Assembly: GCA_028023455.1 (NCBI GenBank)
Contig: JAQFVV010006294.1
Coordinates: 3,563,001-3,627,000, forward strand
Reading direction: 5' to 3'
Length of the DNA: 64,000 nt
Source of the DNA: Epiperipatus broadwayi
Taxonomy: Eukaryota; Onychophora; Udeonychophora; Euonychophora; Peripatidae
Part shown: one piece after another, positions 49,605 through 61,646 of the stretch
How the letters are laid out: every line of letters begins with the position of its first letter
Position numbering within the stretch: the first letter of the stretch is position 1
The notes under the pieces: model-generated
Told to the model about the DNA's origin: nothing
The model's database searches: none
What the model saw: only the letters and a program-made list of their open reading frames with translations
Position numbers and translations under genes: made by a program

Positions 49605-50436
49605 CAGTGTTTCTCAACCACCAGTCCATGGTGAAGTTTGATTAGTTCTCTGCAAGTACTTTAATTCTTATATCTTTAGACCAGAAAAAAAAAAGTTTTT
49701 AGTAAAATTATAATATTTATTTATATAAAAATAGACTTAATCAGTGTATGGGTGTTTCTATTGTACTATATATACATATATTTACTTAAAAATATAAATA
49801 AATATATGGACGAAGTCATGAATTATAAAAAAAAAAAAATACAATTTTAATATTAATTTGTCTTTTCACATTAATCTTAAAATGAAAAAGACAATTAAAT
49901 TTTGTTTTATGTTTTTGTTTTTTACCCTATATTAATGATTTTTTTTCTAATTTAAAATCATTCTTAAAATTATTTAGCAAAATGAAATATATATATTTTT
50001 TTTAAATTTATTACCAAACAAGTAGTAGTGAATATTGTCAATATTTTTCAGAATTTTCAAGTTTATTACCTCTTTTTAAAAAAAAAAAAAAAATCTGTGT
50101 TGCAATCTTTTATTTTTTTTAACAATTTTAAGTGAAAATGTTTTTTTATATAGTTTTTCGTGGTGTGATCAATTATGAAAATGAAATTAAGAAAGTTTCA
50201 CTTCTTCATTTAGCTTTAATAAATTTTCAAACTTAATTTGTTTATGCAAAATAACAAGAAAAATCTCATATTTTAAATATGTTAGTTTATATATTAATTA
50301 TTTTATTTTTAATAAGTTATCTGATAAGCTATATAAAACATAAATAAATACATTATGTATTTTTATATTGCTGGGCTATTAAAAATTATGATTCTTTCTT
50401 GGTTCATATTGAAAAAAAATTGAGAAACAATATCTG
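49605..50436. mobile_element. Possible hAT-type non-autonomous element
   Basis: The left end CAGTGTTTCTCAACC is the classic form of a hAT terminal inverted repeat. About 820 bp downstream TTGAGAAACA (50420-50429) matches its inner part in inverse orientation, but the outer CACTG is degenerate. No clean 8-bp target duplication. No transposase frame. Confidence 0.4.
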
Positions 50437-52708
50437 TTAGAAAAGTATATAATGCTTAAATAGGATTACAAAGAAGAAGAAAAAAACAGCACTGAGATGA
50501 ATATATGCCATTGCTCCAGTAATAAATGTACCATTGAATAGTTTGAAAAATTAAACTATATAATAAGTTATTTTATCAATTGCCAGAGTTATATAATCAG
50601 TTTAATAACATTCTATAATAATATTAGAAGTTCATCTTTTTTAATTAATTGAATTCATTACAGAATGAAAACTTTCCATCAGAGATATAATATTTATTGA
50701 CATAAATTAAATATCATATAGTCAATAAGTCAAACTGAAAGATAGAATTTTTGAAAACTGAATCTTATTGCTGCATTTATTTGTTGTTAGACATATAGTA
50801 ACTATTATGTGAAAATATTTTTTTAAAAAGGGAATAGAAGAATTCACTGTCAGATTTGCTGATTATTTTGATAGTATTTGCTATTAACAATATCAAATTT
50901 GTGAAACTCAGAACTACCAAGCAGAATATACGGAATGAATATATACATATACCATAGTAATTTAAACAAATGAAGGTAAATAATTGATTAATTGTAAACG
51001 TCAGAAATGTAAACAATGTATTTAATTACAGTATTTGGAAAAGCACTTTGATTATTAATAATAAGAATGGTTATAATATATGGTAAGTAAGTAATTATTT
51101 GACTAATCTACATGACAGAAAATTTTTTAAAAAGTTGTCAACTTTTCATGAACAATTTTTTTGAGATATTTTTTTGAATTTTAATAAATTCTGTTTTAAC
51201 TTTTCTACTTTGTTATTATTGGTAAGTTAATGATATTCATTTTAGAAATGAAAGTGCCATGATTGTTTTTTATCTTTGTGATTGTATTGCTTTTATTATT
51301 TTTTATATATGTCATTTGATATTGTTAATAATACGTTAATTTCTAAAACAGGTATAAAATGTTCATATAAATTCAGTATTACATTAATTTTAAAAGTCTA
51401 AATATACATCTATATGTTTGAAATAAGTAAAAAATAAAACAGTTTTGAATAGCCAGCCACAAAGCAAGAGCCCTGAAAAAGTTTACCAAAGAAAAACAAA
51501 CCATAGTGGATAAATATTACTCACAAACCTAACCAACTTTTGTTTAGTGATGGTATTAGTATAATGTGTGTGTGTTTCTTGTTTTACTCTTTAGCTAAAC
51601 ATAGATAAATACACATGTAACAGTAAATGGTTTGAAATAAATATTCTAAGCTTGATTGGAAATTCACAGATTTAGAAGTTCCACCCAGATTCTAGCCCCA
51701 AATCGTAGTTATAGCAAATAAATGTGTTAACCAATATACTAATCAGATTGTTCTATGGATAGAAATATTTTATATGTGCTGTGTATATAGAAAAAAATAA
51801 TAATTTAAACTATTGTTCTGGATCAAAAATTAATTAATTAATTCAGTTATAAAATATTTTATTTCATTGAAGCTTTTTGCTTTCATTTTTTACTGAAAAA
51901 AATTCATAGGCTTGGAGTAAATTATAAAAATTAATTGAATTGTATGTGTAAAAACTCTCAAGTGTGAAAAGAAAAACTAAAGCAAGTTGTCGTAATTATC
52001 AATATCTTTGATATTAATGAAATAAATGTTTCCATAATACCTGTAAGTTATTTTTCTAGCATCTTATCAAATTTACTTGAATGATTTATTAATTTAAATG
52101 ATGTAGCCTTAAAATTAAATGCTAAAATAAATTATTACAAGAGTTGCAAATTATCACCAATGATGTCATCACATGTTCACAATATTTTAATGCTTTGTTA
52201 TAAAATCTATATCTTCAAACTCAAAACTATTAAGATATAGATCAAAAATATTTTTTCAAATCTTATAAATATACTCCATTGTAATGGCATTATTTTAATT
52301 TAAAATTCATTTTATTTCTTCTGATTAATTTCTTATAGAAAAATAAATTTAATGACTTAAAATACTAATGATATATATATATTAATCAAGATTTTATCCA
52401 TTTTAAATGTAAAGTGAGATGACTGCATTGTCTAAGTAACCTAAGGAAATTCATTTCATGTTTCAGTTATGAAATTTTCTTTACATGTTAAAAGAAATAT
52501 ATTATTTTAATCCTAATAATAATCATGTAATAACTAATTATCTAATGATTGTATTTGAATCACATAGTGAAAATTTATACTATAACAAAACTTTATACAA
52601 TTATAAAGTATTTCATGATGAAATCTGCAAAGGAGCTGCATTCAGTGTTATTTTGAAAAATAAAATGGCAATAATTGTAAAAATTATTGCAAATCTTCAT
52701 ATTATGGT
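50437..52708. other. AT-rich non-coding stretch
   Basis: No recognised gene, RNA or element. Open frames at 50777-51016 (-) and 52485-52727 (+) show no family features. Confidence 0.45.
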
Positions 52709-52921
52709 GAGACCAAGGCATCATTAGAAACTAGACTGTCCCAGCACAAATACTTATACACCAAGGCACAATCGGATCCAGCATATAATTCCATCTTCAT
52801 GCAGCACCAAAAGAATGCAGGACATCCATATGAACCGCAGACAATCAGCTTGGTTTGTGGAGAAGCAAATGATGTAAAATGCAAAATGAAAGAAGCCTGC
52901 TGTGATGTGACTTCTCCTAAA
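52709..52921 (+). pseudogene. GIY-YIG endonuclease fragment of a retroelement
   Basis: An open frame reading ETKASLETRLSQHKYLY, then NSIFMQHQKNAGHPYEPQTI, then VCGEANDVKCKMKEA. The pattern [G]ETK-SL--RLSQH ... ---H---GHP--- ... --K-KEA is the middle and C-terminal part of a GIY-YIG domain of the type in Penelope-like elements. The GIY and YIG motifs themselves lie upstream of the alignable part and are missing. It is much less AT-rich than the flanks, and the 3' end of the antisense LINE abuts it. Confidence 0.55.
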
Positions 52922-52998
52922 ACAAAGTCAGGAATCTCTCGGCAACTATGCCCAAAGAAACCTGTTGGCCACTTTACCTTCCCCTTCCATTCCCCACC

Positions 52999-53637
52999 CT
53001 AAGCTTTCCCATAGTCTGCTCCATCCCATTTCCACAATATAATCTCTGTCAACTCTATGGCCTTTATATCTAAATCTCCCTTATCTTTTCCCAAACTTGG
53101 CCTAAAAACCAATAACCCACTTTCTGTATAATCACTTTGTTCATATTTATTCTCCCATATCTTCATTATTTGTACCCTTTCTGCTTTCAAGCATTTACAT
53201 TCAGTCAACAGATGCATAATATTTTCTATATCTTCTTTACACAATTTGCAGACTAAATCACCTATATTTTTCCATTTACATGTATATTCTCTTGTTGCTA
53301 AAGATCCCATTTGAGCCTTAAACAATAAACTACTTTCCTTACTATTTTCATAAATTAACTCACACTCAATGTTCCATTTACTTCCATATATATTTAAATT
53401 CTTTTTACTCTCCATACTAGTTCTCCATCTTTTATCCAAATCTTTTGCATGCCACATTAGCTTTCTCACCCATCTTATTACCTGCCCTTTACTCATAACC
53501 CAATTAAATACTATTTTGGCTATTCTTTTATTATCCATAAACTGCAACCTACCAAACATTTTCATTTTACTTTTTGCATCTCTCATATAAAAACTTACCA
53601 TCCCATTTCTCCTTGAATTGCCTTCTTTGCTGTCCAT
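52999..53637 (-). pseudogene. LINE C-terminal zinc-binding region, copy 1
   Basis: The frame contains CKWKNIGDLVCKLCKEDIE followed by HLLTECKCLKAERVQ. This is the C-X2-C ... H-X4-C pattern of the zf-RVT region at the C-terminus of many LINE polyproteins. It continues the RT after a frameshift at about 53598. Confidence 0.75.
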
Positions 53638-54422
53638 ACTTCTGCATCTAATGCATGTCTTCCTACTTCCCTTTGTACTTTCTCTAAGTAATCTAATACC
53701 CTTTTTACTAACACATCATTACCATATGTTAACCCTGGTACTGCAAGTCCCTTCCATACAATTCTATCTACATCATATTTATTATATGAAAACACTGTTA
53801 ATTTCTTTACCAAACCCTTTCTTTTCTTTGCTTCATTTACCAATTTTTTCTCCCATTCAACCAAGCAATTTTTCTGATTACTCAAGATGATTCCCAAATA
53901 ACTATATCTATTCACCACACTTAACTTTATATCCCCCAATAAAAATTCTACATCTTCTCTTTCCCCAGTATTAATCATCATTATATTTGATTTTTCTTCA
54001 CTAAATTTAATCCCCATCTCTTTACTCACCCTTGCACATGTCCTCAGCATAAACATATCTTCTCTTCTTTCTGCATACAAAAAAATATCATCTGCAAAAA
54101 AAAGACCCGACAAAATATATACTCCCTTGCTACCCATTAACGGTATCTCTATCCCTCTTCCTAGTCTTTCTATTGCTTTCTCCATTTCACTCAAATACAA
54201 CAAAAACAAAATAGGTGACATAGGACTTCCTTGCCTTAATCCCACCCCATTTTTAACTTTAACTGATTCTATATCTCCTAATTGATAAGTATAGTAATTA
54301 TTTTCATATAATTTCTTAATAATATTTCCTAAAGCTTTGTCCATTCCAAAATTTGCTAAACTTACCCATAATCTATTTCTATTTACTCTATCATATGCCT
54401 TCTCTATATCTATAAAACTCAT
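53595..54422 (-). pseudogene. LINE reverse transcriptase palm/thumb, copy 1
   Basis: The 275-codon frame contains SFIDIEKAYDRVNR (motif A, D...KAYD), then GVGLRQGSPMSPILFLLYLS (motif B, RQGSPMSP). FFADDIFLYA (motif C, catalytic ADD) and SYLGIILSNQ (thumb) follow. The catalytic residues are intact, but the frame is cut upstream and ends in EMGW followed by a stop. In copy 2 the same point reads on, so a small deletion in copy 1 is the likely cause. Confidence 0.88.
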
Positions 54423-54605
54423 ATAATAATCTACCTGAATTCCTTCTCATATCAATAAGTTGTGTAATTACAAATAAACTATCTCCTATACACTTATCTG
54501 ACCTAAAACCTCCTTGCATTTCCCCCACTACATTATTCTCTTCCATCCATTTTACAACTCTTCCAGCCACTACGTGATGTGATGCACTATAACTTCTTTT
54601 TATAT

Positions 54606-56150
54606 GGAGTCAGGAATCTTTCAGCAACTATGCCCAGAGAAACCTGTTAGCCACTTTACCTTCCCTTTCCATTCTCCACCCTAAGTTTTCTCATAATCCG
54701 TTCCATCCCATTTCCAAAACATAATCTTTGTCAACTCCATGGCCTTCATATCTAAATCCCCCTTATCTTTTCTCAAACCCAGCATAAAAACCAATAACTC
54801 ACTTTCTGTATAATCACTTTGTTCATATTTATTTTTTCATAACTTCATTATTTGTACCCTTTCTGTTTCCAAGCATTTACATTGAAGTAACAGATGCCTG
54901 GTATTTTCTTTGCCTTCCTTACATAACTTGCAGACTAAATCACCCATATTTTTCCATTTACATGTATATTCCCTTGTGACTAAAGATCCCGTTCGAGCTT
55001 TAAACAATACAATTACTTTCCTTACTATTATCATAAATTAACTCAAACCCAATGTTCCGTTTACTTCTATATATATTTAAACTCGTTTTACTCTCTATAC
55101 TAGTTCTCCATCTCCCCAACTCCCTATTCTTTATTAATACATCTATTCTTCTATCCCACTCCTTACCACTATAACACTCGACAATCCTCCTAACACAATC
55201 ATCCCACCTTTTGTACAAATATACTGACATAAATTCTTTTTATCTAAATCTTCTGCATACCGCATTACCTTTCTCACCCATCTTGTTGCCTGCCTTTACT
55301 TGTAACCCAATTAAATGCTATTTTGGTTATTCTTTTATTATCCATTAACTGCAACCTACCAAACATTTTCATTTTACTTTTTGCATCTCTCATATAAAAA
55401 CTTGACCATCCCAGTTCTCCTTGAATTGCCTCCTTTACTCTCCACACCTCTGCATCTAATGCATGTCTTCCTACTTCCCTTTGTACTTTTTCTAAGTAAT
55501 CTAATATCCTTTACTAACACATAATGCATCATTGCCATATGTTAACCCTGCGACTGCCATTCCCTTCCATGCAATTCTAGCTACATCATATTTATTATAT
55601 GAAAACACTGTTAATTTCTTTATCAATCCCTTTCTTTTCTTTGCTTCATTTATCAATTTTTTCTCCCATTCATCCAAGCAATTTTTCTGATTACTTAAGA
55701 TGATTCCCAAATAACTATATCTATTCACCACACTTAACTTTATATCCCCCAATAAGAAATCTTTATCTTCTCCTTCCCCAGTGTTCACCATCATTATATT
55801 TGATTTTTCCTCACTAAATTTAATCCCCATATCTTTACCCACCCTTGTGCATGTTCCAGCGTAACTTCCATATCCTCTCTTCTTTTTGCACACAAAAAGA
55901 CATCATCCGCAAAAAAACGACCCGACAATGTAAATACTCCCTTGCCACCTAGTAATGGTATCTCTATCCCTCTCCCTAGTCTTTCTATTGCTCTCTCCGT
56001 TTCACTCAAATACAACAAAAACAAAATAGGTGACATAGGGCATCCTTGCCTCAGTCCCACCCCATTTTTACCTTTAACTGATTCTATATCCCCTAATTGA
56101 TATGTATAGTAATTATTTTCATATAATTTTTTAACAACATCCACATATTG
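54606..56150 (-). mobile_element. Non-LTR retrotransposon, copy 2, 5'-truncated
   Basis: Same family and orientation as copy 1, lying directly upstream of it on the minus strand. Its 3' end (GTCAGGAATCT on +, 54609) coincides with the copy 1 3' terminus. The RT part (55501-56153) reads LYENNYYTYQLGDIESVK, GLRQGCPMSPILF and RFFADDVFLCA with one frame break near 55830. The C-terminal part is 54837-55230 (CKLCKEGKENTRHLLLQCKC). It is truncated within the RT at the 5' side (about 56140). The two copies are similar but not identical, so they were either inserted separately or duplicated long ago. Confidence 0.85.
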
Positions 56151-58075
56151 CAATGGATTGCAGCACCATCAACCGGAAAGAATCATGTTACTCCCTATCC
56201 AAGAAATGGAATGCTTAAAAGTTGCGTATATTTGCATATAATTAAACTAACAGCCATTATACAATAAGAGCTATGAATGTGAGAGCCGTGTCTCTTGAAA
56301 GTGCTCAGCGTATGATCTTTTGCTTAGCGGTTATTGCGTTTTTAACGCTATATTGATTTACTATAGCAAGCCAACATGCAAAGTTTTAAAAAACTAAATT
56401 CTTATTAACAAATGTACATTGAATTTCATCTAGTATATCTATTTTTGTGTTTTTGTTGTTCTTTTTTAAAAATAAATAAATGCAATCCATTATTATTTTC
56501 TTCTACTATCTAATTTTATTTAAACCTGTTTATTTTGAATAAAATAAATTTTTCCTCATAAACAGATGTTTTTTTTTTAAACAAAAACTTAAAATAATCA
56601 CATTCGTAATTGTTTATATTTGCATCATTTTTTTTATTTTCTTGAAATTAAAAAAAAAAAAAACATGGTATAATTAATAATGAAAAAAAAATTCTACTGA
56701 AATAAAATATCAATGCTTAAATTCTGTTTTACAACGACAAAAGATTTATTTTACATATATGTGAAGAGAGCTATTTCCCCACAATTTTATTTGCTAATGG
56801 TATAGAGTGGATAAAACTTATCAGAAAATAATGAGTACTAAAATTATATGCTTAAAACATTTATATTATATATCTTTATAATAGTATTTATGAGATTCAA
56901 TGCATAAAAACTAATGTTATTGCTATAAGAAAGCACTAAATTAGTTCTATGTTTTTGATCATGTTTCTTGTTATTTAAATATCTACATAAAAATAATCTG
57001 GCAACTTAAGCGTAATTTTTCTGTGATGCATAAGTAAGATTATTATTGTTCACTGGAAAAAAAAAAATGGGTTATTTATTTTTCTAATGAGTTAGTGCTA
57101 AGCAAAGTCATTTTTAACATCTTTAATAGCTTCTCTGCATAACATATTTAATTAAAAATTGAGGCATTTATGGATATTCTTTAAATCAGTATGAAAATAA
57201 ATATAGTAGGGTTGAAAATTTTAATATAAATTACATCACACCAAATAAAAATTAAAAAAATATAGTTTGTATTTCTTAACATGTGTGATTTATGGTTTAT
57301 TCTGCAGGTATTTTTATATAGTTAAGAAAAAATATTCAAACAAAATTTTCTAAGAATTATAATTTAACAATAATACACATTTGCTATTAACAATTAAATG
57401 TGTGTTGTTGTTTTTTTATTGCTTCAAAATAGTATTCACCATGAATTTTTTAAGAGCCAACAAATGTACTTTTCAAGATCACTTATACATACACTAAATA
57501 GTAGTGACCTAGAATAAATTGCATTAAGAAAGTGTCAAACTACTGTCAATGATGATTATACCTTGTTACTTAATCTACATTAAAGTAGAGAATTTAGCAT
57601 ATATTTGTGTGTGCGTGTACACACAATATAATCTCAGAAAATTATGCCGACTTTTTGATTGAGCGCTATCTATTTATCCACCATTTAGAACATTTACTCT
57701 GCCAAGGAAATTGTTTTTAACAATAACAGAATAATGGACAGGAATTGTTTTACATTAATGAAACTTTAGTGTTTTAATTTTTGCTTCAGGATATATTTTG
57801 AAATGAATATTAGGAGTAGTTTTGTTCATATACATTTTAGAATTTAAATCAAAACAACATTTTTTAGATTTTTTTTTTTTTTTTAAATAAAATTGACAAA
57901 AACAACCAATGGGAAAAAAACACATGGTATTCTATATTTTGAATTGTAAATCTTTTTAACTTTTGGATACAGCTGCATGTAGTTATAATATGACAAATTT
58001 TAAATATGAGGAGCATTATGCTATTAGAATTGAGATCCAGTTGGTTAGATATATATCTTCACTGCAATAGTCAGT
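56151..58075. other. AT-rich stretch with one complex patch
   Basis: A patch at about 56240-56390 (GCTATGAATGTGAGAG, CTTGAAAGTGCTCAGC) resembles the inner part of the fold-back element at 24.4 kb (GCTATGAATATGAGAA, CTTGAAAGCGCTCAGC). It may be a diverged relative. The rest is AT-rich and unassigned. Confidence 0.45.
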
Positions 58076-58114
58076 TATTACATAATCCCCCTATATAAAT
58101 ATGAAACCATATTT

Positions 58115-58468
58115 ATGGCCATTATATCTTCCGAATTGCCCAGAATTTTAAATGAAGTGAGATGTGCAATTAAATTTATGAAGACAGGAAAGGCTCCAGG
58201 TAATGATGGAATTATAATTGATATATTAAAAGAAGCAGGTGAAAAAATAGAAATTTTTTTAGCAAAGTTATATACCAAATGTTTAAATGATAAAGATGTA
58301 CCACATGATTGGAAGAATGCAGCATTAATATTTAAAAAAGGTGATAAAGAAGATATCAGCAATTTTAGTCTTATTATCAGTTTTATACAAAAATTTTATC
58401 AAGATAATTACAACTCATCTATAGAGAATATTGGGTTTCCACCAACCAAGAGAACAAGCTGGATTTAA
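58115..58468 (+). pseudogene. RTE reverse transcriptase, N-terminal part
   Basis: Reads FMKTGKAPGNDGIIIDILKE, then DVPHDWKNAALIFKKGDKED, the KAPG-D-I and W--A-I--KKGDK motifs of the fingers. The frame degrades near the NYRPISLL position. Confidence 0.8.
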
Positions 58469-58501
58469 AAGTGGTTTAGTACAGTAGATCATATCGAGGT
58501 A

Positions 58502-58834
58502 TTGAGAGAGGTTATAGAAAGGGCAAATGAATATGAGTTGCCATTATGCTTTGGATTTGTAGATTATGAAAAGGCATTTGATTCAATAAACATTTCTTCA
58601 GTGATTAAATCATTGGATCATCAAGGTGTAGATCCAGGATATTGTCATATTTTAAAGAATATTTATAAAAATGCAACAGCAACAATTAGATTGCATAATG
58701 ATACTAGGAAAGTCAACATTGAGAAGGGTGTAAGACAGGGTGACTCCATATCTCCAAAACTTTTTACAGCACTGTCCAGAACTTTTTACAGCAGTGCTGC
58801 AGGAAGTATTTTGTGGATTAAAATGGGAAGCTAA
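58502..58834 (+). pseudogene. RTE reverse transcriptase, motifs A and B
   Basis: Reads LPLCFGFVDYEKAFDSI (motif A), HQGVDPGYCHILKNIYKNAT, and EKGVRQGDSISPKLFTA (motif B). The frame is then lost. The catalytic box follows in a broken frame near 58870-58890 as LDFADDAVAF. Confidence 0.85.
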
Positions 58835-58974
58835 AGGAATGAAAGTAAATTGAGATTATTTAAGTCATTTAGATTTTGCAGATGATGCAGTTGCTTTTGC
58901 AAATAATGCTTTAGAGTTGCAGCAGTTATCAGATAAAAGTAGGACTAAAGATAAATGTTAAAAAGACTAAAGTA

Positions 58975-59373
58975 ATGTTTAAGGGATTTTCTCAAAATAT
59001 GAAAATAAAGATTGATTATGATGACTTAGAAGAAGTTAACAGCTACAAATACCTTGGTCAGATTATTAATACAGATGGAAACATAATTGATGAAATTAAT
59101 CATAGAATTAAACTTGGTTGGAGTGCTTTTGGTAGAAATAACTTGATACTAAAAGAAAACATACCTATGTGTTTGAAAAGGAAGGTTTTTAATAAATGTG
59201 TTTTACCAGTTCTTACTTATGGATCTGAGACTTGGACACTTAATAGAAGAGCAATACAGAGACTTCAGACCACTCAAAGAAGTATGGAGAGATGCATATT
59301 GGGAGTAAGAAGAAGAGATCGAAAATGCAATATATGGGTAAGAGAACAAACAGGTGTTACAGGCCTCATTTAA
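58975..59373 (+). pseudogene. RTE polyprotein, thumb and C-terminal region
   Basis: Contains EVNSYKYLGQIINTDG, KVFNKCVLPVLTYGSETWTL and RSMERCILGVRRRDR, conserved in RTE-clade elements. An in-frame stop at 59371-59373 is followed by further homologous sequence (KIKRLKWSWAGYIARRDDNR). Confidence 0.85.
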
Positions 59374-59930
59374 AAAATTAAAAGACTGAAATGGAGTTGG
59401 GCTGGATATATTGCTAGAAGAGATGATAATAGATGGACAATTGAAATTTTAAACTGGATTCCAAAAGATTATAAAGGACCCAGAAAGAGACCACATATGA
59501 GATGGATGGACGAAATAAGAAAGTGTACAAGGGTGATGTGGAGAAGATAAGCTAAAGATCGAAGAAGATTGATTAAACTTGGAGAGACCTTCATCCTGCA
59601 GTGTATTGATAATGATTGATGATGATGATGATACATAAACTATAAACAGAGTGAATCATTAACCACATTTTATAAAATATGTGTAAAGAAATAAAAATTA
59701 TATATTTTTTTAATTTTTGGTGCATGATAATGATGAAGTCATTGCCTTTACTGTAGACCCCTCTCCTTGTCTACCTTTATTTGATGTTAACATTAGTAAA
59801 TCTAATTATTTCTGATGAGATTGTTAGAACTATAGAATGAGAGATATTAAAAATATATATCAAGAAGACAAAATAGTTTATCAGTTTTAATTAATTTATG
59901 AGATTTAATATTAAATAGTGGTGAATATTT

Positions 59931-60134
59931 GTATTTATATGTTGGACTATTTCCATTATCTAATATGAGTATTAAATGTCTTTAGAAAAATTTAACTTTA
60001 TTTAAATATTCCCAATACATTCAACTGTTAATAATAATACAGAAATAATGTATTGGGAATACTTAAATAAAATTAAATTCTTCTAAAAATATTCTTTACT
60101 CATATTAGATGATGGAAGTCCAGCATATAAATAC
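59931..60134. repeat. Fold-back MITE-like element
   Basis: GTATTTATATGTTGGACT...CTAATATGAGTA at the left pairs with TACTCATATTAG...AGTCCAGCATATAAATAC at the right. Matches continue inward through TATTCCCAATACAT and its complement. Arms of about 90 bp, short loop. Confidence 0.8.
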
Positions 60135-61466
60135 AACTAAAATATCATCATCACAAACCTTCAGGAAAACAATAATCAAAACAGGAATTTTGCATTTATT
60201 GATCACTTCTGACCTAAGAATTCATCACATAATAATAAATTTGTTAGAAATAAAAAATGTTCTTATGTCATAACTGATTCAAACTCATTATGAAATGCAA
60301 GGTTACAAAGACATAAGAAAAAGTATTTCTGAATCAGCAGTGGTGAATGATATATATATAATTTTAAATTTTATTGTGTAGTTATAATGATAAAAAGGTT
60401 AGATAACATTGTAGTGAAAAAGAATAATGCAAATACTTAAAGAATGCTTTTTCGTGATGACTTGAAGACTTTTGTTATAATATTGTCTACATGATAGTAT
60501 GTAAATGAAACTTGATACTAGGATTTTATATTTTTTCATAATATTGAAAGTGTGGGTATTTGCTAAGAAGAAAATGCTATAAATCTTATGTATTTTATTA
60601 TGTTCCTTCTGACTTTAGATTTAGTAGATAACCATTTAATGTATTTGGTTTCTAACATGTTTCATATTTTATTTAGCACTGTAATGTGGTTTCTTTTGTT
60701 CTGAAATGTAAATCTTAGCATTTCTGGAAATTCTTTCATTAGCAAATGAAATCCTAAACTTTCTTTCATTAAATATAACTAACAACAGGCATTTTAGTAA
60801 AAAGGTTAAATCAGTTTGAACTATTCTTATTATTAGTTGTTTGCTTAAGTAGCAATATTTTCTGATTATTATTTGCAAGCTTAGTTCCAGAAAATTCTTT
60901 ATATTATAATTGGAATAGTTATTATTTTGTAATATTTTAATTACCATATTTTTCCACATAGAGTTTTCAAAAGTTTTATATAAATCTATAATTACTACAA
61001 AACTGCCACAATAAAAATATGTAATAAATAATCACTAGAGATTATATAATTTACTAGATGTTTTTGGTACATTTTAAAGTATGGCACAGTCAAAGAAATA
61101 TTTAATAAATATTTAGAGAGATAAAACAGAAGAAGAAATTGAAATGATTACTGGTACTTATTTTATTATAAAAGAATATTTGATGACATAACCATGATGT
61201 GGGATTGTAATATTAAAATTTTAAAGAATAGATGTATAGAAATAAAAATGTTTTACACAGAACTAGAATAGCTTAAAAAAAAAAAAAATCAAGCTTTCTT
61301 AAAAAAAAAAGTTCTTACACAAATAATTCACATTTAAGCAAGCTACACAAGGGAAATAAAATAATTACAGAATATTGTGCAAAACATGTTGTTAATATTA
61401 AAATATGCTATAATTTATATTCAGATATTTTAATTGAAATTATAATTTCAAAATTGAATATAATAT

Positions 61467-61646
61467 TCTTATATGGAGAAAATATTAAGAATTTTAACCT
61501 TGATTCATTTTCTATCTTGAGCACTCTTTTCAAATTCAAACCATTATATTTAAAAAAAGTATAACATTTGCCTTTGAAAAGAGTGCTGGGTACTGAAAAT
61601 ACATTACTGCTACAGTTAAAGGTTTAATATTTTCTCTGTGTAAGAA
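61467..61646. repeat. Fold-back element with a strong inner hairpin
   Basis: Outer arms TTCTTATATGGAGAAAATAT / ATATTTTCTCTGTGTAAGAA. Inner arms AGCACTCTTTTCAAA / TTTGAAAAGAGTGCT. Confidence 0.7.

Larger units (their letters stand above)
52925..54605 (-). mobile_element. Non-LTR retrotransposon, copy 1, 5'-truncated
   Basis: Minus-strand LINE fragment, read from 54605 downward. The RT fingers come first (GRVVKWMEENNVVGEMQGGFR, lower-confidence frame at 54430-54600). The palm (53595-54422) and a C-terminal zinc-binding region follow. The 3' terminus is at about 52927 (...ATTCCTGACT), shared with copy 2. There are at least two frame breaks (near 54422 and 53600). The 5' endonuclease domain is missing. 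Clade not assigned; it is distinct from the RTE-like family elsewhere in the window. Confidence 0.85.
58076..59640 (+). mobile_element. RTE-type LINE, sense copy, 5'-truncated (copy 3)
   Basis: The most complete copy of the RTE family in the window. It begins inside the linker before the RT (ELPRILNEVRCAIKFMKTGK), passes through all RT motifs, and ends after the typical C-terminal segment (RPHMRWMDEIRK) with a TGATGATGATGA tail, as usual for RTE elements. Frames are broken at about 58380-58470, 58770-58840 and 58930-58970, and by a stop at 59371. The endonuclease domain is absent. It lies in the same orientation as the ankyrin gene. Confidence 0.88.

Noticed and set aside
53369-53890. Plus-strand open frames opposite the LINE
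   Set aside because: Antisense shadows of the reverse-transcriptase frames on the minus strand.
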